The notes beneath the pieces are model-generated. The model had not been told where the DNA came from, made no database searches, and saw only the letters and a program-made list of their open reading frames with translations. Both the position numbers and the translations under genes were made by a program. Positions 46,789 to 57,050 of a stretch of 64,000 nucleotides of DNA are shown piece after piece. The stretch lies in NCBI GenBank assembly GCA_000320605.2, contig KB445795.1:979-64978 (forward strand), written 5' to 3'. Position 1 is the first letter of the stretch, and the number at the start of each line of letters is the position of its first letter. The stretch is from Gelatoporia subvermispora B. Lineage: Eukaryota; Basidiomycota; Agaricomycetes; Polyporales; Gelatoporiaceae.

Positions 46789-47913
46789 CTACGCGAACAC
46801 CTTCGACACCGCGAGCTGGTCCTCCTCCAGCTTCCGGTGGTCCTTGCGTCCCGTACGCTCCTCCTCCTGGAACTTCCGGCTCTTGTACCGGTTTCCACGC
46901 TCCTTGTTGAGGGCGGAGCGAACCGCAGCGGGAGATACGAATTCTGACATAGCCATCAGGGCGTGAGTAGGAAGAGAAACGAGCAAGTGGCTTACCTGGG
47001 TTCGAGTACACAGTCGCGCCTCCGAACGCGCCTTCGAAAATCCGGATGGGCGTCAGAACGAACCGAGGACCGATTTCCACCAGAGACGTTTGGGGCGGGC
47101 CGTTCGGTTGTAGCGGGTCTTTCTCAACGATCTGCGGGGCAGTAGTTGTTTAGCGCTGGGATGATAAGCCAACGGCAAGACATGCCTGGAAATTCCTGAA
47201 CCAGATCTTGTTGTCGAGGAGGGAGAATGTCAGGACGTGGTCGACGAATGGCTTCGCTTTCCGTGCTTGTGGGGGCACACCAAAGATCTAGAATCATGGA
47301 TAGTGCATAAGCAATCGTCGCAAAGACATAGTCGCATGGCCAACTCACATGTGTGAAAACCTCCTTTGTCAACCTGCCCCACTCGCTCTCGTCGAACGCC
47401 TTGTCGAAGCTGAGTATGCCCCTGCTCCCTTTCAGGCAGTTCCCTGTCATCTTTAGCTCGTCCATCGTGTGCACGTTCTGCACGTGCATCTTGATGCTCG
47501 GCCCGTTCGGCGTTTTTGCAGCCCAGAGGTACAGGTCTTCATGGCGGCGTGCCTCGAAGTAGAGTGCGTTGTTACAGTTGTTCAGGTCTGCGAGCTCGGG
47601 GAGGAGGTTCAGGTGGTTTTTGGAGTCGAGCTTGGCGTCTTCCCGGGTTGTTAAGCCGAATGAAACCTTCGTAGAGATCCAGGGACATACCTTTCTTCAC
47701 ATGGGGCAGCAGAGCCTCCAAGTCATTCATGAGGTGTCTCATACGATGGGTAATCCCCCGAGACGAGAGCAAGAGCACCCGCTGCTTGTTTCTTGGTTTC
47801 TTGGGTGTGGGTGCCTGCTCGTCGACGTCCATGGCCTCCGCTTTCCGCTTGCCCTTGCCCTTCGCATCTGCCTTTGCTGCATTTGTCGCTTGGGCCTTCA
47901 AGATGGACGCCAT
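46789..47913 (-). CDS. BRX1: Ribosome biogenesis protein Brx1 (Brix domain), apparent 1-base shift
   Basis: Exons complement(46789-46943, 46996-47132, 47186-47287, 47349-47638, 47691-47913). Brx1 works in the nucleolus in assembly of the large ribosomal subunit. The Brix domain is clear: 'RVLLLSSRGITHRMRHLMND', 'LYFEARRHEDLYLWAAKTPN', 'GSRGILSFDKAF', 'NKIWFRNFQ' plus 'IVEKDP', then 'SLVEIGPRFVLTPIRIFEG' and 'GGATVYSNPG'. The C-terminus is Lys/Glu-rich. Two oddities: the intron 47133-47185 starts GCATGT (GC-AG), and between 'IVEKDPLQPNG' and 'SLVEIGPR' the sequence GGGCCCGCCCC has one base too many for a single frame. As the gene should be essential, a base-calling or assembly error is more likely than a true mutation. 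Confidence 0.93.
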
Positions 47914-48626
47914 AATGAGTAGAGCGGGTTAGAGTGGGAGATACTCGACCTGAAGGTTTCAACTTGGCGAGACTGCAGAACGGGCGCCTAGACATTTTTG
48001 CGCTCTCACGTGATCTCATGCGCCTCCATGAATAGGCGCCGGATCGCGTACGATCCTGGACCGCCGCCGGTTGACTTCGTGCGTGGAAATGTCCTTGACA
48101 CTTGGATCTACTGGGCAACAATGCACTCTGAGGAATCAAGCAAACCAATGTGGATTGATACTTCTGGAGTATTTGCACCCGAAAACAGCCGAGGGTCTGC
48201 GACCGACTTGGAGCCCATGGCTCTGGATTCCAGTCGACATCATGTACGCAAATCGCAGTGCAACCATGCAGAGGAAATCGGGGAAGATAACCATCGCAAC
48301 AACAAATGTGGTACCAAAGTGTTATTCATGCCGCGAGAGGTTCCGAACGATCATGAACAGCTCGAAGGGGCGTCTAAGAAATCCAGACGCAGGCAGTGCT
48401 CTCTGAACTTCAGCGTCAGGCCTCTCTTCCTGCCTTTTTGCTATTACCCATATTTGCGTGAATCTGACCGCATCGATCCTTTCTGCCGCACCGAACCTCC
48501 GGACAAACTCTATGCTGGTGCCACGTGCCCTGACCTTGTCAGTCTTCAAAAGGCACTGGCTGCCAAATATAAGAGCTGCGAGGCAGAAGGCTGTCCTATC
48601 AGGCCTCCTTGTCCTCTCCGCTCATC
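47914..48626. other. Intergenic
   Basis: A 218-codon frame (47998-48654, plus) overlaps the start of RING-CC 4 in another frame and has no motif. The region carries the BRX1 and RING-CC 4 promoters, head to head. Confidence 0.5.
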
Positions 48627-49887
48627 ATGCATCTCCGTTGCACGATATGCCTAGAGGACATTGCACAGAACTTGATGGCCACTCGCTGCGGCCATCTGTA
48701 CTGCACGGAATGCGCGACCATGAATTTCAATCAGCATAACGCCAAATGCGCCCTCTGTCGCAGGCCGTCAACGTTCGAGGACCTCATCATGCTTTATCCC
48801 GATTACGGAGACACGAAAAATCCCGTCTCATCCTCGCGCAAACCGAGCGAGAGCCCTCAGGCAATTGCGCGGGCGAAGCTAGATTCCCTTGCTAGCCAGG
48901 CGATCGAGGGCTGCCATCAGGCTCTGCAAAGAGATGATACTGCATCACAAACAATAGTGTTCGCTCGGATTAGGTGAGAATATTTCTCCGAAAAAGGCAT
49001 CTGGCTGACTTGCACAGGCTCAACGACTTGGCGACAGCCCTCTCGGCCCTCTCTGACGGCAATGTCGACCCGACTACCCAAGTACGTCCGGACACCGTTT
49101 CATTTCCACGGGTCTCTGACTTGACCACATACAGACCCTCTACCAGCGCATGTTACCTCTCTTGAATGAATTAACAATGGTGAGCCTTCCGGTGGCGCAA
49201 TCTTCGCAACCCTCATATCCAAGCAAACCCAGACATCTAGACCGAATGTCGAGCGCCTACGCGTTCTGGCATCAGAGGCCATTCGATTCGAGGCTGAGAG
49301 AAATGAATCAATCAGTCAACTCAGATCTGCCAATACACGCATCTCGGAGCTAGAGGCCAGGGTACGGTCTCTCGTTGAAAACAAGCAAGTCAGGGAATTG
49401 CGCAGGAATCTCGCATCTGCCAACGATCGCATCTCGAATTTACAGGACAGGGTACAAGCTCTCCTTGTCAAAGGCAATCAAGCTATGGAGAGAGTGGATA
49501 GGACGGAACAGGAGGTCCGTGTGTTGACCTCCAACCTTCAGCGTGTCAAGAAGTCACTTGCCAAGGCCGAGGAGTTGGTTGCGGAGGAACACGATAAATT
49601 TCTTCAGGAACGTCAGAGACGGGTTCAATTGAAGTCTCGCTTGAGCGAGATCGATGCTCTCGAGGAGCAGCTCACTAAGGAAAGAAAGAAGTCGCGACAA
49701 TTCATGCTTATTGCACAGAATTTGAGCGCGGAGAATGAAAAATACAAAGAGAAGGTAAGCACTTGCAGTGTTGGTTCTGTGTCATCTGTCACTTATCATT
49801 TATTCATAATGAAATTAGCCAACTTCGCAAGAAGAAATACGGAGTATACCAACAAGCAAGAGACGAGTGAGATTCGTAGTTCCATAG
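48627..49887 (+). CDS. RING-finger coiled-coil protein (RING-CC 4)
   Basis: Exons 48627-48973, 49018-49081, 49135-49179, 49233-49754 and 49819-49887 close in phase to 348 residues. 'MHLRCTICLEDIAQNLMATR', 'CGHLYCTECATMNFNQ' and 'CALCRRPSTFEDLIMLYPDY' give the C3HC4 RING and family motif. The small exons 'LNDLATALSALSDGNVDPTT' and 'TLYQRMLPLLNELTM' match those of RING-CC 2 and 3. Exon 4 is a 174-residue coiled coil starting 'TSRPNVERLRVLASEAIRFE'. The last exon is a short basic end ('TSKRRVRFVVP'), unlike RING-CC 1 and 3. Predicted E3 ligase; substrate unknown. It is transcribed toward TM-CC D. Confidence 0.87.
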
Positions 49888-50410
49888 ACCAAAAATCGCA
49901 CGCTTCATCCTGATACGACGAATATACTTCTGAAGAACCCTTGTACGTTTAGCCCTTTATGCTCAATTCACTCTTCCATATATCTCCTGTAGCCCGTTCT
50001 CTCTTCGATACATGGTAGTACTAGTATGTCCTCGGTATGGGTGTATCAATTGCGTCTGTCCATCCTATGTATGACATACCACTTGTGACATGACAGGACC
50101 AGTAGAAAAAGACCCCGGTTAAGCAATGCAGCCCCCTTTAGCAGGAGCACACACACATAGCACTTCTATGTGTCAGCAGGAATAGGTGCACAAATAGTCG
50201 ACTTCATGGAATATTGGACAGACGCATAGGTAGCCAACGGTAGATGTATTAGGAAAGGATAGGTATGTATAGGGCAGCAAAACCAATGTAGAGATGCAAC
50301 AAAAACGAACGGAACGACGGGCTGGATAAATGGACTACCAATGACCTAAAATTCATCCGCCGGATAAGATCCATAGACCTAGTCGCCACTGACAACGAGG
50401 ACTATGAGGA
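49888..50410. other. Intergenic between convergent RING-CC 4 and TM-CC D
   Basis: About 520 bases between two 3' ends; nothing recognised. It mirrors the 566-base interval between TM-CC C and RING-CC 2. Confidence 0.55.
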
Positions 50411-52057
50411 TCACTGAACGTCGTCCCAAACTTCGGCGCGACCCAACGCTGGCGTGCGCAGCGGGCCGAAGCTAACTTCCGTTGGGCGTTCGGTACATTG
50501 CGTCTTGAGAGGATGGGCAGATCGTCGGCCGAGGAGAAGACACGGGTTGTATAACACCACAGCCTTGCTATCACCAGAGACGTCAACCGTACCGTCACTA
50601 CGGGTTGTGCAGGACGACCTTGGTGAAGTAGGTGTGTCAATTGGGGCGTCCATATTACAGAGGGTCTCTGGGAGATATTCAAGTTTCAGGGGCTTGTTTT
50701 AAAATATGGAGAATTACATACCCGTCGAAGTGTCCGCCGAAAAATCTCTTCCGTTCATGTCGCCGTTCACTAGCGCCTCAATGGCACACCGACGACGATC
50801 AATAACGTTCCACTCCAGTCTGGTTGCCAGCAACTTCTCGAGTTCGTAGCCGAAGCGATCGACGTCCTTCTGCAACTCCTCCACCTTGGACACTTCCTCT
50901 AGCATCACATCCAGTGACAGAGGCTCGTCCAGCGCTCTGAGCTCACAAACCCGGATAACCTGTGTATTGCGTCGATCGCAGAGTGTTCTTGACATTTGTC
51001 CCAGCTGGTCAAGCAGACAACGCGTCCTTCGTCGCAGCTCGCGCATATCTTGGCACAAGCGGTGACTTTCTCTTCGGGCCTGAGCTTGTCTACCGGTATG
51101 TTCTCGTCCGTGCGCCGCTAGCTCAATCTTGCGTCTTGCGACCCTGTCATCAGTGAGCAGACGCAACCCATTTTCCGCACTGTGTTCAGCTGTGTACGCA
51201 TCGGCAGCAGAGATGGCGATTTTGATCACCTCGACGGACGGACCCTCCAAGATCTTCAGGGCGCTGGTAAACGCTCTGAAGATGACCGGAACAGTGCCGG
51301 TGAGCCAGGTAAGAGTCTCCTCGCATGTGCGAAAGCCACTTCTCATCTGGGACGGTGCGCCCGTACAAGTTGCATTGCCTTCAATATCCGCCTTCGATGC
51401 CTCGCGCCGAGTCCCAGAAACGAGAATAGAAGTCTCCGGAGCACCGTATTTGTCGGTGTGGAGGTTGTCTGGGTCATATAGTACTGAGTCCAAGGCCAGT
51501 GGGATTTGCACAAGAATAGACACAGTCCATACGGCACGGACGACCCTGAGTACCAGTAAAAACCAAGGCGAGACTTTGTCAACGGCAACTTGTCTCGATG
51601 ATAGAGTATCAGAGGTATTGAACAAGGTGAGAGCGGGGCGGTAGATGTGGTCATGAGTGATGAAGACGAAGAGGGCATCCAGGAGTAGGGTAGAGAGACT
51701 GGATTTGCCGGCCGTATGAGACAAATCGCGACTGAATAGGGAGCAACGGCAACAAAAGCGATACACAATATAGACTGAAATGAGAAGGAACTTGCCCGAA
51801 TCTGGAAGGATACTCCATGTAGCTAATATGTGTGCGGCGTCCTGCGTCATGGGGAGAAGCTGGGAGAAAAGTTTGAAGGCCGAGGTACCAGATATACCAC
51901 ACGCCTCTCCCTGTTCCTTTTGAGTGGGAGAGAGTCTACTGACTTTCCGTGTAACACGCTTGCAAGTCGATACGGCAGTAGGCTTAGCACTAGGACGATC
52001 CTGAGTTTTCTCCGGTTTCTTGGGCCGCCGCCTAGCCTGTGGATTGTGTGGTTGCAT
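50411..52057 (-). CDS. Membrane protein with helical core (TM-CC D)
   Basis: Exons complement(50411-50667, 50722-52057). From the Met at 52057 this is about 530 residues; 51850 ('MTQDAAHILATWSILPDSGK') is an alternative, and TM-CC C would start close to that point. Hydrophobic segments follow 'LPDSGKFLLISVYIVYRFCC', then 'SSLSTLLLDALFVFITHD' and 'FLLVLRVVRAVWTVSILVQI'. The core keeps 'ILEGPSVEVIKI', 'LCQDMRELRRRTR', 'VDRFGYELEKLLATRLEW' and the second-exon C-terminus. It is clearly a homologue of TM-CC C with the intron in the same place and phase. The upstream 70 residues from 52057 are basic and may be untranslated leader that happens to be open. No outside family recognised. Confidence 0.8.
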
Positions 52058-52490
52058 TATTCCGGGCCAGCCAGGAAACTCCGCCCCAGAATCGAGCAAA
52101 GAACGAAAGAAAATGGAGTCGTGATGAGGTCTTGCGAGAAGTATGATAGGACCCGGTCGAGCACGATTGGACCGCTGTGCAACAACTCGACAAGTTGTTA
52201 AGGCTCGAGCAAACCGCAACGCAACGCGGTCCCGTGACCGGGCGTTCCTGATCCGAAGCACGCGGCATTCCTGTCGGAATTCATTGAAGGCAATATAGTG
52301 CTTGTCGGACGCAACAAGTACAGGACACAAACAGAAAACTCAGATACATTGGAAAATTAACACGTAAAAGACAGGACGGGGTCACAGAATGAATCTGTGT
52401 CGCCCACGAGGTACAAGACTTTGACATGTAAAGACAGGACGGTAGCTGAGGATACTATATCCTTGCCGCGCATACATTCCAGAGCCGCAT
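52058..52490. other. Intergenic with three direct repeats
   Basis: Upstream of TM-CC D and downstream of TM-CC E. GTAAA(A)GACAGGACGG occurs at about 52,364, 52,428 and 52,498, spaced 64 and 70 bases. The third copy overlaps the stop region of TM-CC E, so on its strand these are CCGTCCTGTCTTTAC repeats in the 3' UTR. Confidence 0.65.
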
Positions 52491-55400
52491 TTAGACGTGT
52501 AAAGACAGGACGGTGGTACGGGAGGTGCCAGTATCCCCAGAACGAGAGGTGTTGGTTCTTTTATGAAGAGAAGATTTACCGACGGCGAGACGTGAACGGC
52601 GAATCGACGAGGTCCGCAGTTTCTCCTGCGCATTGCTGGGCGATGCGCCAAAGAGTCCGCAAGTTTGAGCTTGAGGCGTTGCAATGTCAGGTGAAGATTC
52701 TCGGCTATCTGTATCAGGGGTAGTGTCGCGGACCAGCGATGGGGGACGAGAAGATAGTTGGGAGTATTCGATGCTATGTGCGAGTGGTGCGAAGTCGTCG
52801 TCAATGTCTGACCCGCTGGTGATAAGGTTGGCGTGGGCGAGTTCGAGCTCAAAAGATGTACTAGGCTTGGTCAACTCCACAGACGGCAAACCTCCGAGGG
52901 AGGTCTGTCAGCGGGGCTACTGACGACGGAATTGTCCGTACTCACTCGGTATCTCGAAAGAAGTGTCCATGAGCGATGGCCGAGTGTCCTTTTCGACCTT
53001 CTCCGTTTCTTGAGGTTCTGAAACAGATCAAGATCAAGAATTGTCTCAAAACCTGTCAGGACCACATACTAGGTGCACAGACGTTGACCTCAGCAGCATC
53101 AGGCCGCCGCATGAAGAGTCCTATTGACCCACCGAAGGCCGTCTATTACTGCAGTCAACACCAACCCTTAGAATCACCAGATCACAAGCTCACCTCGCGC
53201 CGCTCAAGTACCTGTTTTCTAGTGGCCGCAAGGCCTTTCAAAATCTGTTCCAGATCAATCTTGCCATCGTGTTGCTCTTCCTCGCTAGTGTCCAGGTCGA
53301 GGGTGTGCTGGTTAACTTCCATGCTTGTTTCATCGATATCTGACGAGCAAAGGTTGTCTTCCGACGTCGATACTACCAACCTAGTGTTAGTAGCTGCGAG
53401 CGTTCTATCGCGTTCGACATCGACTTCGGCGATCTTATCCGGTCGGGTGAAGAGTGCTTCAGCCCCAACGAAACCCATCTATTCTGTGAGTTAGTGACTA
53501 TCCCGTAAACAAATGTCCACGCGACAATCTTACCTCACGCCGTTCGAGTTCCAGCTTCCTAGACGCGGCGAAACCCTCCAGGATTTGATTCAGATCAACT
53601 TTGCCATCGTGTTTCTCTTCCTCGCTAGTGTCCAGATCGAGGGTGTGCCGGTGGACTTCCATGCTTGTCTCCTCAAGATCTGATGAGCGAGAGGCGGCCT
53701 TCACCTGGGAACGACAAAGTCAGCTCGGCTGGCGTGTGTGACTCAGAAGAAGAACGTACCTCACGCGTCTCCAGCTGCCGATGGAGCAGGGGCTTCAGGC
53801 CTTTGCGAAGGTGCTCCATATTCGGCTTGAGGGATGGAAGGAGAGCAATGTCGTGCTCTCGAGATACTTCGAGGTCGATGGTGTGCATGTGTACCTCCAT
53901 GCTCGCATCAGCAAGCTCAGAAGAACAAGACAGTGCGAGGATTGAGGGATTCTGTACGAGAAGGCTTAGCTTAGACTTCTTCGACAGGTGTAACACTCAC
54001 CGTTTGTGCACGTCCCCTGAAATTTGAATTTTCATCCCGCTTCTTATTCCCACTTGCACTCGGCTTAAGTCCAGCTAATGAGCCTCGGTCCTGCTACTCG
54101 AAATGGACGCGTACCTGATGCACAGCGGGCAATTGTTGCTTACGCTGCACGGTCTTCGGGGATGTCGTCGTGATTCCAACTGTTTTCGTTTGCTTCTGGG
54201 TTTCAAGGCCAAGCTCAGCGTATGCAATACCAGGGAATATATTTCGTGCATACCTTCTTCGATTTCATGCTATGCTCGCGGTCGGTATACATATCCTTCG
54301 TCCTATTGAGGTCCGCCTTGGTGGCTGCCAGTTCGGAGGACAACCGACGAACCTCAGCTTCAGCAGCGGCTTGCCTGGACATTGCATGCTTCGCAGAGGC
54401 TCGCTCGGCAGCGATCTTGCGCCGTGCTTCTTGAAGCTCGTTTTGCGACCGACCGGCATGCGAGACGATATCCAGACGCTGCTTACAAAGCGCGTTGCAC
54501 TTGGCGTCCGTATCGCCGAGACGAGATTGAAGAGTAGCATGCTCATATTGCATGGTGGATAGAGCTGACTTGAGCTCGTCGCGCTCGGAACGGAGAGTGA
54601 GCGCTTCGTCGACGGACATGTCGCGAGACGTAACGGTGTAGCCAAGCTGAGTACGGAGCCCCTCGTTGGCAGCAGAGAGTTCGAGAACCTCAAATTCTAG
54701 AGCTGAGAAACGAGAGACACCCAATTGCAGTGTGGTAATATGAGAGCGCAGGTCGTCTTCGTTGTTTGTAAGAGTAGTGCATTGTGATTCGAGGTCAGCG
54801 ATCCTGGCATGAAGTCCAGAAATCTCCGAGAGTAGCCCAGTGTTCTCTGTACGCAGGGTTGCATTAGCAGCATGGATGCCGTCGATTGTTGATTGGCTCT
54901 GAGTAACTTGTCCAGTCAAGGCCGTAATGCGCGAGCGTTGAGAAGCATCAGAGGAGGCCAAAGCAGCTTTATCTGTGCGGAGAGTCTCGATCTGTTTGTG
55001 CATCTCAGCGACCTTGACTTCGAGTGACGTGGCCTTGAATCGAAGAACGAAGACTTTTTTGTCGGCCGCATTGAACTTGCGCTTGTACATCTTCTTGCCG
55101 CGGCGTGCGTCCTGCAGGGAGCGTTTCCCTTCAGCGCAGAGACTTGAGCGGCAGGGGCTAGAGGCATTGATGCTTAGTCCACAGCAGGAACATTGGACGT
55201 GCGATGCCTGTGTCGGGTTGAAACGTCAGCCACATGTCAGCCACGCGAGTCGCAATCACATACCGCGCACGCGTCCCCACCGGCGCAAAATACTCCTTCA
55301 GAAGGAAACACGAATACGAAACGCCGAAACGATGGCATGGTTTTCACCGATCCAGGGAGACCGATGGTTAACCGGAAACCGAGCTCCGAGACCCAGAACA

Positions 55401-55779
55401 AAGCCAAGGTAGTAGTGACCGCCGTTCGGAATGCGAGGTAGTATGCGCAGTTGATGAGTAACAGCGCGAACTTGAAGGCTAGTGCGAATGAGAAATAGAC
55501 TAGCCCCTTGGTGACGCGGAGAGCGCGCTGGGCGCGATGCGTGATTTGGAGGTTGGGATGCGCCAAGATAACTTGCGCAACATGGACGACGAGGTTGGAC
55601 ACGTATACGGCTAAGACGAGGAGGACGACGGCAGAGGCGAAAATGACGTGGTCGAAGAACCGGGAAGAGAGTGTCGTAAGAAAAGACTGAATAACCGTGA
55701 CAACGTTGCGAAGACGAAGGACGTTGATAAGGTGGTCAAGGAAGAGCCAGAAAAGAAAATCAGGAAGGACAGGCATCAT
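52491..55779 (-). CDS. Membrane protein with coiled coil and duplicated exons (TM-CC E)
   Basis: Exon 1, complement(55264-55779), encodes several hydrophobic segments ('VIFASAVVLLVLAVYVSNLV', 'LVYFSFALAFKFALLLIN'). It ends in a Cys-rich stretch that continues into exon 2 ('CAGGDACA' then 'HVQCSCCG', 'PCRSSLC'). Exon 2 (54254-55207) enters the coil at 'DKKVFVLRFKATSLEV', as in TM-CC A, and runs about 280 residues. Exon 3 is 54115-54195 and exon 4 is 54001-54063. Exons 5-7 (53760-53951, 53534-53704, 53194-53478) are phase 0-0 and repeat one module. Further small exons lead to 'KPSTSFELELAHANLITSGS' and a Ser/Thr-rich end at 52491. The joints between 52,889 and 53,194 are approximate. Family not recognised; same plan as TM-CC A. 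Confidence 0.78.
53194..53951 (-). repeat. Three tandem duplicated exons in TM-CC E
   Basis: The modules read 'DASMEVHMHTIDLEVSRE', 'ETSMEVHRHTLDLDTSEEEK' and 'ETSMEVNQHTLDLDTSEEEQ'. The last two continue alike through 'HDGKVDLNQILEGFAASRK' and 'HDGKIDLEQILKGLAATRK' to 'LERRE'. All three end in RE at a phase-0 donor. Exons 6 and 7 look recent; exon 5 is older. Confidence 0.85.
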
Positions 55780-56594
55780 CTTGCTTCTGCGGGGGCGTTC
55801 GAGGGTAGTTGGTGGTGGTATGTATAAAAGAGAGCTGAGGATATAGCGCAGCTACTTATACGCACAGAACAAGGCTGACTGATACGAAGATGTATTCGGA
55901 CCAGAAGAGGCTTACAGTTGCCGATCAGCGCAGTCAGACCGATGAAGTCTCAGTAGATCATAGTATTGACCAACGCAAAGAGTGCATGTCCACGATACAA
56001 TGGGCAAGGCTACATGAGAGTGGAATGGACCGCCGATGAAGTTGACAAGAAAAAAAGTCCCAGTGGGTCTCTGCATGAGGGTGGAATGGGCCTCCAAATA
56101 AGTCGACAAGAGCCTAAGGAGTCCCGCTGAACCCGTCGATCCAGGATTCAATACCAGCCTGCCAGTTGTCAAACCCAGCTAGGTTAGGACGCGGCGTGCC
56201 CGACGGAGGCTTTCCAGTAACATTGGGCGATTCAGCCAGACGGCTTTCACTTGCTCAGGACCAAAGACATATAGCACAGAGGCGCGGACAACGAGCAGAA
56301 TCCTCCTTACTAGTGAGCACATATCAGTCGATGCTTGAGCTGAACTTGAAGAAATTTGCGGCAGTAGCTGACGCGATGAGGCGCGGGAATGTGTTATGTC
56401 AGGAACGCGGTCACGTTCGCCATGGCATGGCGTCGGGCTGGTCAGGGCTGATCGCCATGATCATAGCGACCAGCCCTGGCTGACTCGGAGCCTCAAACGG
56501 CTCTATTTTCATGTCTCGGATATATGTGCTCCATTTGAACGACATGCGATGAATGTCTTCAGTTCCTTGGGGTATCTCTCGAGCACATGTACCA
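55780..56594. other. Intergenic with a short tandem duplication
   Basis: The promoter of TM-CC E lies next to 55,780. A 61-base unit (CATGAG.GTGGAATGG.C...GT.GACAAG...AGTCCC) is present twice at about 56,013-56,135. Nothing else was recognised. Confidence 0.55.
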
Positions 56595-57050
56595 TCTAGA
56601 GTACATACGGAATCAACCAGTACCGAGCCCTCTGCGCCCCCGCCTCTCACTGCTGCTTGACCGCCTTCCCCAATACCACAACCTCAGTCCTGACGCGCCA
56701 AAGTATTATAATCGGCATATTGATTCATATCGCTGCCCAGCTCACTGTCGCGATTTTTCCGAACAGCGTTGCCCAGAGCCCGCACTCGCGCCACCACGAG
56801 CCCGCGCCGAACATGCAGGGCATGTATCCCCGAAGGCCATCATGAGGAGTCCAGTGTGGGCCGGGTGCCGCACCATCGCATACGGGCCCGTCGTCGCCAA
56901 CTTGCGGTTTTTTCTGCGGCGCGAGCTCCTATGTAAAGTAACGCCCAAGCTCGCGGTAGCACGCGAGACAAAGGTTTGGCAAAGCGTACACGATGCCCCA
57001 TAGAATAGCCTATCGTATGGATGGGTGAGCGGGTGTCGTTAAGGTGATTG
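56595..57050 (-). pseudogene. Isoprenylcysteine carboxyl methyltransferase (ICMT) pseudogene
   Basis: On the minus strand the family motifs survive in different frames: 'CYRELGRYFT' immediately followed by TAG, then 'RKLATTGPYAMVRHPAHTG', then near 56,600 a C-terminal 'RYWLIPYVL'. A run of A between the first two blocks hides a frameshift, and another stop precedes the C-terminus. ICMTs methylate the prenylated C-terminal Cys of CaaX proteins in the ER. This copy cannot do so unless the sequence is wrong at several places. The N-terminal part may lie in 57,050-57,340 but was not recognised. Confidence 0.75.

Noticed and set aside
47998..48654. 218-codon ORF overlapping the RING-CC 4 start
   Set aside because: It overlaps the first RING codons in another frame and contains no recognisable domain.
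23363..55779. Explaining the mirrored blocks as a simple assembly palindrome
   Set aside because: The copies are strongly diverged in sequence and gene number (B and RING 3 have no counterpart in order), so they cannot be one locus assembled twice.
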